The notes under the pieces are model-generated. The model was given only the letters and a program-made list of their open reading frames with translations. It had not been told where the DNA came from and did no database searches. The position numbers and the translations under genes were made by a program. A stretch of DNA of 64,000 nt from an uncultured Bacteroidales bacterium (GTDB lineage: Bacteria > Bacteroidota > Bacteroidia > Bacteroidales > Bacteroidaceae), in NCBI GenBank assembly GCA_902802265.1, contig CADCLN010000006.1, positions 1 through 64,000 on the forward strand, read 5' to 3'. Below are positions 42,921-53,400 of the stretch, in pieces (the stretch's first letter is position 1; each line of letters begins with the position of its first letter).

Positions 42921-43814
42921 TTACATGACGTTGAGGACTTGCTCCTTGATTTGTTCGAGTTCGTCTTTCATGCGAACAACGATGTTTTGCATTTCAGCTT
43001 GATTAGACTTGCTGCCGGTGGTGTTGATTTCTCGGCCCATCTCTTGGGCAATGAAGCCTAACTTCTTGCCTTGTCCACGCCCCTCGTTCATCGTCTCAAT
43101 GAAATAGCGAAGATGGTTGGAGAGGCGTTGCTTTTCTTCGGAAATGTCCAGTTTTTCAATATAGTAAATCAGTTCCTGCTCCAATCGGTTCTTGTCGTAG
43201 TCGGAACCAATCTGCTGTTCGAGTGTATCGACAATGCGCTGGCGGATTTTCTCGACACGTCCCTGTTCATAAGGTTCGATACTCGCCAAGAGTGCCGTGA
43301 TGTTGTCGATTTTCTCCTGAAACTTCTTTGCCAGAGCTTTACCCTCCTGCTTGCGGAAGTTCACGAGGTTTTCCACAGCCTCTTCGACTACTCGCTGGGC
43401 AACAGTCCATTCTTCGTCGGTGAGTTCTTCCACTTCGGTACGGAGAGTGACATCAGGCATCCGCACCAAGACACGCATCCAGTCGCTGGCTGTGTTGCGT
43501 TGGTTGGAGGCATCCAGTCCGAGCTGTTCGGAGAGTGCCTGCATCTGGCGGAAGTATTCTGTAACTAATGCGCCGTTGATGGGAGCGGCATTCGTGGCAT
43601 CATTTTTTTCTACCCAGAGAGAGAACTCCACTTTGCCACGCTCCAGTTCCTTTTGAATGAGTTGGCGGATTTCCATTTCCTTCTCCCGATAGAGAGGAGC
43701 GATGCGGGTCGCCATGTCGAGCGCTTTCGAGTTGAGCGACTTGATTTCCGCATGAATTTTTTTGCCTTGAAATTCGGCCACGCTTTTGCCGTAGCCAGTC
43801 ATAGATTGTATCAT
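42921..43814 (-). CDS. yicC: YicC family endoribonuclease
   Basis: A 297-aa cytoplasmic protein of the YicC/YloC family, members of which act as endoribonucleases. It has MIQSMTGYGKSVAEFQGKKI at the N-terminus, EIKSLNSKALDMATRIA, a helical middle and a C-terminal GKKLGFIAQEMGREINTTGS with SNQAEMQNIVVRMKDELEQI. It is the first gene of yicC-gmk-HAD and has a -7 box at 43869-43876. Confidence 0.93.
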   Translation of the reverse strand: MIQSMTGYGKSVAEFQGKKIHAEIKSLNSKALDMATRIAPLYREKEMEIRQLIQKELERGKVEFSLWVEKNDATNAAPINGALVTEYFRQMQALSEQLGLDASNQRNTASDWMRVLVRMPDVTLRTEVEELTDEEWTVAQRVVEEAVENLVNFRKQEGKALAKKFQEKIDNITALLASIEPYEQGRVEKIRQRIVDTLEQQIGSDYDKNRLEQELIYYIEKLDISEEKQRLSNHLRYFIETMNEGRGQGKKLGFIAQEMGREINTTGSKSNQAEMQNIVVRMKDELEQIKEQVLNVM

Positions 43815-43868
43815 AAAAATAGGCCTGTTTTTATCTGTTATTATTTACTTGTAAAAACAAAACGGCTG

Positions 43869-43876
43869 CAAAGGTA
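43869..43876 (-). promoter_or_regulatory. -7 box of the yicC-gmk group
   Basis: TACCTTTG on the minus strand, 55 bp before the start at 43814. No clear -33 element. Confidence 0.6.
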
Positions 43877-43949
43877 AGGAATAAATCTGAATTATGGAAT
43901 CGGAAAAACTAAAAAGTAAGGCGTTTTTAGGTTTTTTGGCGCAGAAAAC

Positions 43950-43980
43950 TTGGTAAATCTTTGGAGTTGTGCTACCTTTG
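43950..43980 (+). promoter_or_regulatory. Promoter of the tsaB-ispF gene run
   Basis: -33 TTG at 43950-43952 and -7 TACCTTTG at 43973-43980 with 20 nt between. The tsaB ATG is at 44034. Confidence 0.7.
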
Positions 43981-44033
43981 CACATTATTTAGATAATAGC
44001 CGCTATGATATAGCGACAAACCGGACAAAAGAA

Positions 44034-44774
44034 ATGGCTTGTATTTTACATATAGAAACAGCAGCAGAGGGATGCAGCGTGGCTGTGAGCCAGGAGGGAG
44101 CAGTCATCTATGCTGCCGACAACGAGCATCTGAACGAAGAAGCTGGGAATGAAACTCTACATAAAGGGAAAAACTCGTTGAGCGGACATGCCGGTGTGCT
44201 GGGCACATTGGTGGATGGCGCCCTTTCGTTCACCGACAATCATGCCATCCCCTTCGATGCCGTTGCCGTCAGCGCGGGCCCTGGCAGCTATACGGGACTG
44301 CGCATTGGTGTGAGCATGGCAAAGGGCATTTGTTATGGTCGTGATTTAAAGCTCATTGCGTTGCCCACCTTGCAGATTCAATGCGTACCCTTTCTTCTCA
44401 AGCACGATGATATCCCTGAAGACTCTTTGATTTGCCCCATGCTTGACGCAAGACGCATGGAAGTTTATACGGCACTCTACACTCGAGGCTTAAAGCCTGT
44501 GATAGACATTTGTGCCAAAGTGATTGACGAACAATCGTTTCTGGAACATCTGGCAGAGCATCCTGTCTATTTCATGGGCAATGGAGCTGCCAAATGCCGT
44601 TCTGTCATCACCCACCCCAACGCACATTTTGTAGAGGATGTTCCGTTGGCAGCCAAGTTTATGTCACCTTTGGCTGAACGTCGATTCCTGCAAGAAGATT
44701 TTGAGGACGTAGCTTATTTTGAACCCAATTATTTAAAAGAATGGACTACAACACACAAAGACCCAAACTCATAA
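44034..44774 (+). CDS. tsaB: tRNA threonylcarbamoyladenosine biosynthesis protein TsaB
   Basis: A 246-aa cytoplasmic protein, partner of TsaD/TsaE in making t6A at position 37 of ANN-decoding tRNAs. The ATG at 44034 is used; the frame is open upstream but crosses the promoter. It has ILHIETAAEGCSVAVSQEG (ASKHA phosphate loop), AVSAGPGSYTGLRIGVSMAK and ICPMLDARRMEVYTALY. It overlaps the next gene by 34 bp. Confidence 0.93.
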   Translation: MACILHIETAAEGCSVAVSQEGAVIYAADNEHLNEEAGNETLHKGKNSLSGHAGVLGTLVDGALSFTDNHAIPFDAVAVSAGPGSYTGLRIGVSMAKGICYGRDLKLIALPTLQIQCVPFLLKHDDIPEDSLICPMLDARRMEVYTALYTRGLKPVIDICAKVIDEQSFLEHLAEHPVYFMGNGAAKCRSVITHPNAHFVEDVPLAAKFMSPLAERRFLQEDFEDVAYFEPNYLKEWTTTHKDPNS

Positions 44775-45337
44775 TGCCTGAATACGGAAGGTACATTCAG
44801 GAAATGGTGGATTATTGTAAAACCATCACGGATGCGCAAGAACGGCAGAATTGTGCCGAGAACATCATTGCGGTCATGGCCAACATGTCGGAAAAGAGCG
44901 GCGACGATGAGGAGTTCCGCACAAAGCTATGGAACCATTTGGCGGCTATTGCAAATTATCAGCTTGATATTGAATACCCTGTTCCTATTGAACGGGAAGA
45001 CGCCATTGGCAGCAACCGCGAAAGAATACCCTATCCGCAAAGAAAAATAGACCGTCGCCACTATGGTGCCATTGTGGAGATGTTCACAAAAGCACTCAAA
45101 GAAGAGGAGGACGAGGAGAAGCGTTACGAAATGGCGAAACTGATTGCCAACCACATGAAACGTGATTTATCGAACTGGAACGTGGATGCCATAAGTGACG
45201 CCAAAGTGGCAGACGATTTGGAACAATACACAGAAGGGAAGGTAGTGCTGAATCCTGATAACTTCCAGTTTATCAGCGACGGAGAATTGCTCAGCAGCCT
45301 TATTTCAACCACCGTGAAGAAAAAGAAGAAGAAGTAA
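44741..45337 (+). CDS. DUF4290 domain-containing protein
   Basis: A 198-aa cytoplasmic, mostly helical protein of a Bacteroidetes-specific family. I keep the start at 44741 because MDYNTQRPKLIMPEYGRYIQ is the family N-terminus. An internal ATG at 44774 overlapping the tsaB stop (TAATG) is an alternative. The middle has ENIIAVMANMSEKSG and the end is a lysine run (TTVKKKKKK). The function is unknown. Its constant place just before murA in these organisms hints at a cell-wall or division role, which is inference. Confidence 0.88.
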   Translation: MDYNTQRPKLIMPEYGRYIQEMVDYCKTITDAQERQNCAENIIAVMANMSEKSGDDEEFRTKLWNHLAAIANYQLDIEYPVPIEREDAIGSNRERIPYPQRKIDRRHYGAIVEMFTKALKEEEDEEKRYEMAKLIANHMKRDLSNWNVDAISDAKVADDLEQYTEGKVVLNPDNFQFISDGELLSSLISTTVKKKKKK

Positions 45338-46641
45338 TGGGACAATTCATCATAGAAGGCGGACATAAACTTCACGGCGAGATTACACCACAGGGTGCCA
45401 AGAACGAGGCGCTGGAAGTGATCTGTGCCGTATTGCTCACAGCAGAACCTGTTGTCATCAAGAATATCCCCAATATTCTCGATGTCAATAATCTGATTAA
45501 CTTGTTGAGCAAGATGGGAGTATCCGTTACCCATTCGGGCGACCACGAATGGACGTTTCAGGCAGAGAGACTTGACAAAGCTTATTTAGGCAGTCAGGAA
45601 TTTGTGCAGCGGTGTGCCAGTCTTCGAGGTTCCATCCTGACATTGGGTCCTTTGCTTGGCAGGTTCCATCATGCTTGCGTTGCCAAACCTGGCGGAGACC
45701 AGATTGGTCGCAGACGATTGGACACGCATTTCATTGGCATCCAGGAATTGGGCGCCAAATTCAGCTATAATCCGCAATGTGCTGTATATGACATTGATGC
45801 CCATGAACTGCATGGTCAATATATGTTGCTCGACGAAGCCAGCGTGACGGGTACCGCCAACATCATCATGACAGCCGTACTGGCACAAGGAACTACCACC
45901 ATCTATAATGCGGCATGTGAACCCTATATTCAGCAATTGTGCAAAATGCTGAATCGCATGGGAGCAAAGATTACAGGAGTTGGTTCGAACTTGCTGACGA
46001 TTGAAGGTGTGGAGGTGTTGCATGGCACAGAACACACCATTCTGCCCGATATGATTGAAGTGGGGTCTTTCATCGGCATGGCTGCCATGACAGGCAGCGA
46101 ACTGACCATCAAACACGTATCTTACGAGAATCTCGGCATCATCCCAACCATGTTCAGCCGTCTGGGCATCCAGATGGAAGTTATTGGCGACGACATACAC
46201 ATCCCAGAGCAAGAGCACTACGAAGTGCAATCGTTTATGGATGGCAGCATCATGAATATTGCCGACGCCCCGTGGCCTGGTCTCACGCCAGACCTGCTCA
46301 GCGTCATGCTGGTAGTGGCAACTCAGGCAAAAGGCAGTGTGCTGATACACCAGAAGATGTTTGAAAGCCGCCTGTTCTTTGTGGACAAACTGATAGACAT
46401 GGGTGCACAGATTATTCTATGTGACCCACATCGTGCCGTGGTCGTAGGACACGACAACCAACGCAAGTTAAGAGCCGCCAAGATGTCAAGTCCCGACATT
46501 CGAGCAGGCATCGCCTTGCTCATTGCCGCCATGGGAGCACAGGGCACAAGCGTCATCAGCAACATTGAGCAGATTGACCGTGGATATGAGGACATTGAAG
46601 GACGACTGGCTGCATTAGGAGCAAGCATCACACGAATATGA
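45337..46641 (+). CDS. murA: UDP-N-acetylglucosamine 1-carboxyvinyltransferase
   Basis: A 434-aa cytoplasmic enzyme for the first committed step of peptidoglycan synthesis, transferring enolpyruvate from PEP to UDP-GlcNAc. It has GGHKLHGEITPQGAKNEALE, CASLRGSILTLGPLLGRF and NIIMTAVLAQGTT. The catalytic loop reads VAKPGGDQIGRRRLDTHF with Asp121, where E. coli MurA has Cys115. This Cys-to-Asp change is known from other bacteria to give intrinsic fosfomycin resistance. The ATG overlaps the stop of the DUF4290 gene by one base (TAATG), and rimM overlaps its end. Confidence 0.96.
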   Translation: MGQFIIEGGHKLHGEITPQGAKNEALEVICAVLLTAEPVVIKNIPNILDVNNLINLLSKMGVSVTHSGDHEWTFQAERLDKAYLGSQEFVQRCASLRGSILTLGPLLGRFHHACVAKPGGDQIGRRRLDTHFIGIQELGAKFSYNPQCAVYDIDAHELHGQYMLLDEASVTGTANIIMTAVLAQGTTTIYNAACEPYIQQLCKMLNRMGAKITGVGSNLLTIEGVEVLHGTEHTILPDMIEVGSFIGMAAMTGSELTIKHVSYENLGIIPTMFSRLGIQMEVIGDDIHIPEQEHYEVQSFMDGSIMNIADAPWPGLTPDLLSVMLVVATQAKGSVLIHQKMFESRLFFVDKLIDMGAQIILCDPHRAVVVGHDNQRKLRAAKMSSPDIRAGIALLIAAMGAQGTSVISNIEQIDRGYEDIEGRLAALGASITRI

Positions 46642-47162
46642 TACGCAAAGAAGACTGTTATAAAATCGGGAAAATCACAAAGGCACACGGACTGAAGGGC
46701 GAAGTGAATTTCATGTTTACCGATGACATTTGGGACCGTACAGAAAGCCCATATATCATTTGTGAAGTAAATGGCATTTTGGTTCCTTTTTACATGGAAG
46801 AATATCGCTTCAGAAGTGACTCGACTGCCCTTGTGAAATTTGAGCACCTTGACTCTGCCGATGCGGTACAGTTTCTTGTGAACAGCGATGTCTATTTTGA
46901 GAACAAATACGTTGAGGAAGGTGATGATGACGAAGTGTCGCTCCAATTTTTCATTGGGTTCAAAATGCTCAATGGTGACGACGAAACGGAAATCGGTACC
47001 ATCATCGACGTAGATGACAAAACAGAAAACTGGCTTTTCATTGTGGAGCGGCCCGACGGTAGCGAAGCCTTGATACCAGCACACGAAGAATTTATTCAAG
47101 AAATCAGGCAAGAGGAGAAAGAAATGGTCATGGACCTGCCGCTCGGATTGCTTGATTTGTAA
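46638..47162 (+). CDS. rimM: Ribosome maturation factor RimM
   Basis: A 174-aa cytoplasmic factor for 30S 3' head assembly. It has the N-terminal barrel YKIGKITKAHGLKGEVNFMF, a second PRC-barrel half with IGTIIDVDDKTENWLFIVER and the C-terminal EEKEMVMDLPLGLLDL. It starts in a 4-bp overlap with murA (ATGA). Confidence 0.94.
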   Translation: MIRKEDCYKIGKITKAHGLKGEVNFMFTDDIWDRTESPYIICEVNGILVPFYMEEYRFRSDSTALVKFEHLDSADAVQFLVNSDVYFENKYVEEGDDDEVSLQFFIGFKMLNGDDETEIGTIIDVDDKTENWLFIVERPDGSEALIPAHEEFIQEIRQEEKEMVMDLPLGLLDL

Positions 47163-47172
47163 AACATAGGAC

Positions 47173-48312
47173 ATGAAAAGAATTTGCATACTCGGTTCAA
47201 CCGGCTCCATCGGTACGCAAGCCCTGGAGGTGATAGAGGAACATAGTGATTTGTACGAAGCATACGTGCTGACAGCTTATAACAACGCCGACTTGGTGAT
47301 AGAACAGGCGCGCAAGTTTAAGCCCGAAGCTGTCGTCATTGCCAATGAAACTAATTATAATAAGGTACGCGAAGCGTTGGCAGACCTCCCCATCAAAGTG
47401 TATGCTGGAGCCAAGGCGCTGTGCGAAGTGGTACAGAATGAAAACGTGGACATTGTGCTTGCCAGCATGGTAGGATTTGCAGGATTGGAACCCACCATTG
47501 CGGCAATCAAAGCAAAGAAAGCCATTGCTTTGGCAAACAAAGAGACATTGGTCGTGGCTGGTGACCTTATTACACGGCTGGCAAATCAGTACCAAGTACC
47601 TATTTTGCCTGTGGATTCGGAACATTCGGCAATCTTCCAATGCCTTGAACCTGGCAACAAGATTGACAAGATTTTGCTGACTTGCTCGGGGGGACCCTTC
47701 CGCAAATTTTCAAAGGAACAAATCAAACACGTCACCAAAAGCGACGCACTCGCCCACCCCACGTGGAACATGGGTGCAAAGATTACCATAGATTCAGCTA
47801 CGCTGATGAACAAAGGTTTTGAAGTCATTGAAGCCAAATGGCTCTTCGGCGTAAAACCCGAACAAATTCAAGTGGTTGTCCATCCGCAAAGCGTCATTCA
47901 TTCTGCCATACAATTTGAGGATGGCGCCGTAAAAGCACAGTTGGGCGTTCCCGACATGCGTCTGCCTATTCAGTATGCATTCTCTTATCCCAAACGGCTT
48001 AGTCTGTCAGGGGAACGACTGGATTTGTTTGCCATGAAGGATCTCACCTTTGAGGCTCCCGACACAGACCGTTTCCCCTGTCTGCGCCTTGCCTACGAAG
48101 CTTTGCATCAAGGTGGGAATATGCCTTGCATTGTGAATGCTGCCAACGAAATCGTGAACCGCGCATTCATTGACGACAGAATTTCATATCCCCGCATTGC
48201 GGAAATCATCGAAAAGACAATGAACAAGATTGCCTTCTCGAAAGAATCATCACTTGAAACTTATTTAAACACGGACAAGGAAGCAAGAACTTACGCTTCT
48301 TCGCTGCTTTAA
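47173..48312 (+). CDS. dxr: 1-deoxy-D-xylulose-5-phosphate reductoisomerase
   Basis: A 379-aa cytoplasmic enzyme of the MEP isoprenoid pathway making MEP from DXP with NADPH. It has the NADPH loop ICILGSTGSIGTQALEVIEE, ALANKETLVVAGDLI, LPVDSEHSAIFQCLEP, the metal/substrate segment TIDSATLMNKGFEVIEAKWL and VHPQSVIHSAIQFEDGAVKA. ispF, a later enzyme of the pathway, closes the same gene run. It is the target of fosmidomycin in other bacteria. Confidence 0.96.
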   Translation: MKRICILGSTGSIGTQALEVIEEHSDLYEAYVLTAYNNADLVIEQARKFKPEAVVIANETNYNKVREALADLPIKVYAGAKALCEVVQNENVDIVLASMVGFAGLEPTIAAIKAKKAIALANKETLVVAGDLITRLANQYQVPILPVDSEHSAIFQCLEPGNKIDKILLTCSGGPFRKFSKEQIKHVTKSDALAHPTWNMGAKITIDSATLMNKGFEVIEAKWLFGVKPEQIQVVVHPQSVIHSAIQFEDGAVKAQLGVPDMRLPIQYAFSYPKRLSLSGERLDLFAMKDLTFEAPDTDRFPCLRLAYEALHQGGNMPCIVNAANEIVNRAFIDDRISYPRIAEIIEKTMNKIAFSKESSLETYLNTDKEARTYASSLL

Positions 48313-48342
48313 CAAGGAAAATCATTTAAACACAAAGAATAC

Positions 48343-49776
48343 ATGGAAACAGTACTTATAAAAGCCCTGCAACTGATTATTGCCCTTTCTCTTCTTATCG
48401 TACTCCACGAAGGTGGACACTTTCTATTTGCCAAATTATTCAAAACGAGAGTAGAAAAATTCTATCTGTTTTTCGACTATAAATTTCATCTGTTCAGCAC
48501 CTATTCCAAATGGTTCCGCAAATTGCGTGGAAAAGCTCCTGTTCCTCGTCGTAAAGATAAAGATGGAAAGGAACTGGATGAGTATGAATATGATGGAACA
48601 GAATATGGCATCGGTTGGATTCCACTCGGAGGTTATGTCAAGATTAGCGGCATGATCGACGAATCCTTAGACAAAGAGCAAATGGCTTTGCCCCCAAAAC
48701 CTTGGGAATTTCGCACAAAACCTGCTTGGCAACGTCTGCTCATCATGCTGGGAGGTATCATCATGAACTTCCTTACAGCTATTGTCATCTATTCTATGGT
48801 GCTGTTCACTTGGGGAGAGGAGTATGTCAAAAGTGAAGACATGACCTATGGTATGAAATTCTCCGAACAAGCAAAACAAGACGGATTCCGTGACGGAGAT
48901 ATTATTATTAAAATAGATGATGAACGAGTAGAGTCATGGGCTGCAGGAAAGCTGCAGGACATCTCCAATGCAAAGAAAGCCACTGTTTTACGTAATGGAA
49001 AAGAAGTTGTTATCGATCTGCCCGAAGAAATGAATCTCATTGATATGCTGCAACAGGAACCTCGTTACGCATCCATCCTTCTACCCATGGAGATTGACAG
49101 TATCCTGCCTGGCTCTCCTGCAGAAGAAGTGGGGCTCAAGAAAGGAGACAAAATCACCGCACTCAACGGGGAAGCCATCGCAGACTTCAATGATTTCTGC
49201 ACCCACTTGCTCATGTTGCAAGATGTGCTGACAGAAGAATCCACTCATGCAGACAGTTTGAAGCAGCGTTCCATTACAATGGTTATCAACAAGACAGATA
49301 CTGTAAAAGCCGTACTCACATCATCATTCACGCTGGGTTTTTCCAACAAAATGCCTTATCTTGACAAAATCACAACCCGCAAATATGGCTTCTTCGAATC
49401 ATTCCCCGCTGGCATCAAACTGGGGTACGAAACTCTGGCAAGCTATGTCGATCAGATGAAGTATCTGTTCACAGCCAAAGGGGCACGAAGCGTAGGTGGA
49501 TTTATTGGCATTGGCAACATCTTCCCTGATGCCTGGAACTGGGAACGCTTCTGGATGCTTACTGCCTTCCTCTCCGTTGCACTTGGATTCATGAACGTTT
49601 TACCCATCCCAGCATTGGATGGCGGTCACGCCGTATTCGCTATTTACGAAATTATTACACGCAGAAAACCAAGCGACAAGGTTTTGGAAAAAGCACAATA
49701 CATCGGCATGATTCTGCTGATAGGACTGATGATTCTGGCACAAGCCAACGACATCCTACGCTTATTCGGTCTGTAA
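48343..49776 (+). CDS. rseP: RIP metalloprotease RseP (site-2 protease)
   Basis: A 477-aa inner-membrane zinc protease. The HExxH is HEGGH (His22-His26) in the first transmembrane helix, LIVLHEGGHFLFAKLF. Two PDZ-like domains follow (around residues 170-240 and 245-330, with GSPAEEVGLKKGDKITALNG), then the membrane motif NVLPIPALDGGHAVFAIYE with the third zinc ligand. In other bacteria it cleaves anti-sigma factors and remnant signal peptides. dxr lies 30 bp upstream, a common pairing. Confidence 0.94.
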   Translation: METVLIKALQLIIALSLLIVLHEGGHFLFAKLFKTRVEKFYLFFDYKFHLFSTYSKWFRKLRGKAPVPRRKDKDGKELDEYEYDGTEYGIGWIPLGGYVKISGMIDESLDKEQMALPPKPWEFRTKPAWQRLLIMLGGIIMNFLTAIVIYSMVLFTWGEEYVKSEDMTYGMKFSEQAKQDGFRDGDIIIKIDDERVESWAAGKLQDISNAKKATVLRNGKEVVIDLPEEMNLIDMLQQEPRYASILLPMEIDSILPGSPAEEVGLKKGDKITALNGEAIADFNDFCTHLLMLQDVLTEESTHADSLKQRSITMVINKTDTVKAVLTSSFTLGFSNKMPYLDKITTRKYGFFESFPAGIKLGYETLASYVDQMKYLFTAKGARSVGGFIGIGNIFPDAWNWERFWMLTAFLSVALGFMNVLPIPALDGGHAVFAIYEIITRRKPSDKVLEKAQYIGMILLIGLMILAQANDILRLFGL

Positions 49777-49794
49777 TCAAAGGGGAGAAACCGC

Positions 49795-50427
49795 ATGAAA
49801 ATACTTGCTGTAGGCATGAACTATGCCGCACACATTAACGAGCTGCACAATAAAAACGAGCAGAATGCGTTAATACCATTAGAGCCAGTGATTTTCTCAA
49901 AGCCCGACTCTGCCATCATTCAGCCTGGAAAGCCATTCTTTGTACCAGATTTTGCAGAACGCTTCGACTATGAAACTGAAATTGTTGTGCGTATCAACAG
50001 AGCTGGTAAAGATATTGGCGAGCGCTTTGCCCATCGCTACTATGATGAAGTCACCGTCGGAATAGATTTTACTGCGCGCGACCTTCAACAGAAATTACGT
50101 GCCAAGGGACTGCCATGGGAACTCTGCAAAGGTTTTGACGGTAGTGCAGGCATCGGAAAATTCATGAAGGTGGAAGATTTGGGCACAAACGTGCAAAACA
50201 TAGATTTTCATCTGAATAAAAATGGAGAGACCGTACAACGAGGCAACACCCGTGATATGCTGTTCACCATCGACCAAATCATTGCATACGTCAGCCGATT
50301 CTTCATCCTCAAAACGGGAGACCTGCTGTTCACAGGCACCCCGTTGGGTGTAGGCCCCATCGCAGAAGGAGATGTACTCGACGGATTTATCGGTGAGAAA
50401 CAATTGCTCCATTTGAGAATAAAATAA
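49795..50427 (+). CDS. Fumarylacetoacetate hydrolase family protein
   Basis: A 210-aa cytoplasmic protein of the FAH fold. It has LAVGMNYAAHINELHNK, the metal ligand segment FDYETEIVVRINRAGKDIGE, TVGIDFTARDLQQKLRAKGL and LLFTGTPLGVGPIAEGDVLD. Small FAH proteins include oxaloacetate tautomerases/decarboxylases and acylpyruvate hydrolases; the substrate here is unknown. It sits 18 bp after rseP and 28 bp before porU. Confidence 0.9.
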   Translation: MKILAVGMNYAAHINELHNKNEQNALIPLEPVIFSKPDSAIIQPGKPFFVPDFAERFDYETEIVVRINRAGKDIGERFAHRYYDEVTVGIDFTARDLQQKLRAKGLPWELCKGFDGSAGIGKFMKVEDLGTNVQNIDFHLNKNGETVQRGNTRDMLFTIDQIIAYVSRFFILKTGDLLFTGTPLGVGPIAEGDVLDGFIGEKQLLHLRIK

Positions 50428-50455
50428 CACAGGAATGTAAAAAACAAGAACACTC

Positions 50456-53400
50456 ATGGCAAAAAGACTTTTCATATTACTGTCCATTTTTACGATGGTC
50501 ATCGCCACCCATGCTACAAACACATACGCAGAACATTCCGTACTTTCATCGGGTAGATGGGTAAAAATTCGCGTAAGCAATACAGGTGTTTACCAACTGA
50601 CAGCCAGCCAACTATCAGAAATGGGATTCAACAACCCATCTGCTGTCAGACTGTTCGGGTACAACTTGCCCATCTTGCCTGAAGCAAACATTGAGAACAT
50701 CAGCGACGACCTGACAGAAATTCCGCTGTGGCGACGGAGTGACGGCACGCTGCTGTTCTATTCCTGCGGTACAATCCAATGGACAAAGAGCGAAGAAACG
50801 AAAAACAAATTTACACACAAGAATAATCCCTATTCCAACTATATCTATTATTTCCTTTCTGAAGGAACACCTGTTGCATTCCCTTCAGAAAGCCCCTCAA
50901 CAACCCCAACCCACACAGCAACGACGTTCCCCGAACATTCAGTCATGGATATGGACGAATTTTCTTTTATCAATGTGGGTAGAACCTTTTTTGAAGAATA
51001 CGAATACGACAACAATGGTAGTCGCACCTACACGATAAGTACCCTGGGAGTAAACGATGGTACCGTTTTGCTGGATATACAGTTTGCCTCTACTGGAGCT
51101 TCCACGTTGTATATCTCCGCCAATGGCAACAACCTGATGTCAAAGATTTTTACTGATGTTACGAATCACTCTTCCGCCAGAATAAACACCATTTCAACTA
51201 CATTATCAAACAATTATGCAAACATCGCGAACATCACTCTTTCCCATAAAGCTTCAGCCACAACGGTAACAGGACATCTTGATTTCATTCGTGCCAATTA
51301 CACCCGAAAGCTTGACCTCAACGGACTTCATTTCATGGCTTTTCGTCCTGCCGATGAATTCAATTACCAAGTGACAATTACAGGAGCAAAGAGCGACACC
51401 CGCGTTTGGAAAGTGACCACACCTGCACGCACTTGCGAACAAAAGGGTTCACTTTCAGGTAGTAACTATGTTGCCGAGCTCACAAATGAAGGAAACGATG
51501 AATACGTAGCCGTCAACATCAACGCCAACTTCCCTTCTCCCGAATATGTCGGAGAAATAGCTAACCAAGACCTCCACAGCTGCAAGGACATTGAGTTTGT
51601 CATCATCGTGCCCGAAAACGGCCGTTATACAGCCCAGGCACAACGATTGGCAAATGCACACATTATTAAAGAAGGAATGAAATGCCTTGTGGTACGTGCA
51701 GACCAAATCTACAACGAGTTTTCTTCTGGAACACCCGATGCTACAGCCTATCGCCGATTCATGAAAATGCTCTACGACAAAGCACAAACGGACGGAAGCA
51801 TCAAGGCTCCCCGAAACCTGCTCTTCTTTGGAGCCTGTTATTGGGACAACCGCATGGTGACATCAACCATGAAGAAAAAATCACCTGCCGACTACCTGCT
51901 CTCTTACGAATCCGACAACTCCATTTCCATGACCGAAAGCTACCTTTGCGAAGAATATTTCGGCTTACTGACTGACAACAGCGGACACAACCCGCTCAAA
52001 GAAGCAGCACAAATCGGTATAGGCCGCCTGCCTGTTACCGACCTCACCACGGCAACCAACGTGGTAACAAAACTGATCAAATACATCAATAACGAGAACG
52101 CTGGAGCATGGAAAAACACCATCTGCTTCATGGGTGACGATGGCGACAACAACATCCACATGGACGATGCAGAGAACGTCATCACTTCAACACAAGATGC
52201 TTTCCCAAAATTCAGATATAAAAAAATCTATTGGGATCACTACCCAATTGTCAAGACTTCTACAGGAAGCACCTACCCAGCAGTACTTGAAGAAGTTAAC
52301 AAAACCATGCACGATGGGGCATTGGTCATGAACTACACAGGACATGGTTCTGCCTCTCTGCTCTCACACGAACAAGTATTGAAGACCGAAGACTTCCAGA
52401 AATGGTCTTCACCCAGACTTCCTCTGTGGTTCACAGCCGCTTGTGACGTCACACCCTACGACATGAACAAAGACAACATCGGCACAGAAGCCGTATTCAA
52501 CAAACGAGGTGCAGCCATGGGATTTGTTGGAACAGCACGTACCGTCTATTCCACACAAAACCGAATCTTCAACCGCTATTTCATGAAACAGCTTCTCGGT
52601 AAAAATGCTGCAGGCCAGCGAAACACCATCGGCGAAGCTATCACCCTGGCAAAAGCCTCCATTGCTACAAGCAGAAACATTAGTAACCGCGATGCCATCA
52701 ACAAGACACATTTCGTACTCATTGGCGACCCCGCCATCACACTCGCAACCCCCAACTACAACATAAAAGTTGACCAAATCAATGGCACGGCTGTCAGCGA
52801 GACCAACCAACCTACTATAAGTGCTGGTAACGTGGTGAGCGTGACAGGTCACATCGAGGATGAAGAAGGGAATCCCATCAATGATTACAACGGTACCATC
52901 GAACCTGTCGTCTATGACAATCTGGAAACCATCAAGTGCCACAGAAATTCTTCTGCCGACACCGATACGGCATACATCTACCATGACCGGACACGTACTC
53001 TCTTCGCGGGTTCCGAGAAAGTTTCAAACGGACAATTCACATTCTCCTTCCCCGTACCGCTCGACATCAACTACAGCAACAAGACGGGTCTGATAAACCT
53101 TTATGCCAACAATGGACTGAACGAAGCCCATGGCAATTGCAACAACTTCATCGTAGGAGGCACAGGAAACTATGTGCAAGACGGCAACGGGCCTGCTATC
53201 ACCGCCTATCTCAACAGAGACGACTTCAACGACGGCGACGATGTCAACGAGACCCCCTACCTCTTCCTGCAACTCCACGACCCCGATGGCATCAACACCA
53301 CAGGCAATGGCATCGGACATGACATCGAAATCATTATTGACAACGATGAACAGAAGACCTACAGCCTCAACAAATACTTCACTCCTACTACTGGCGGTTA

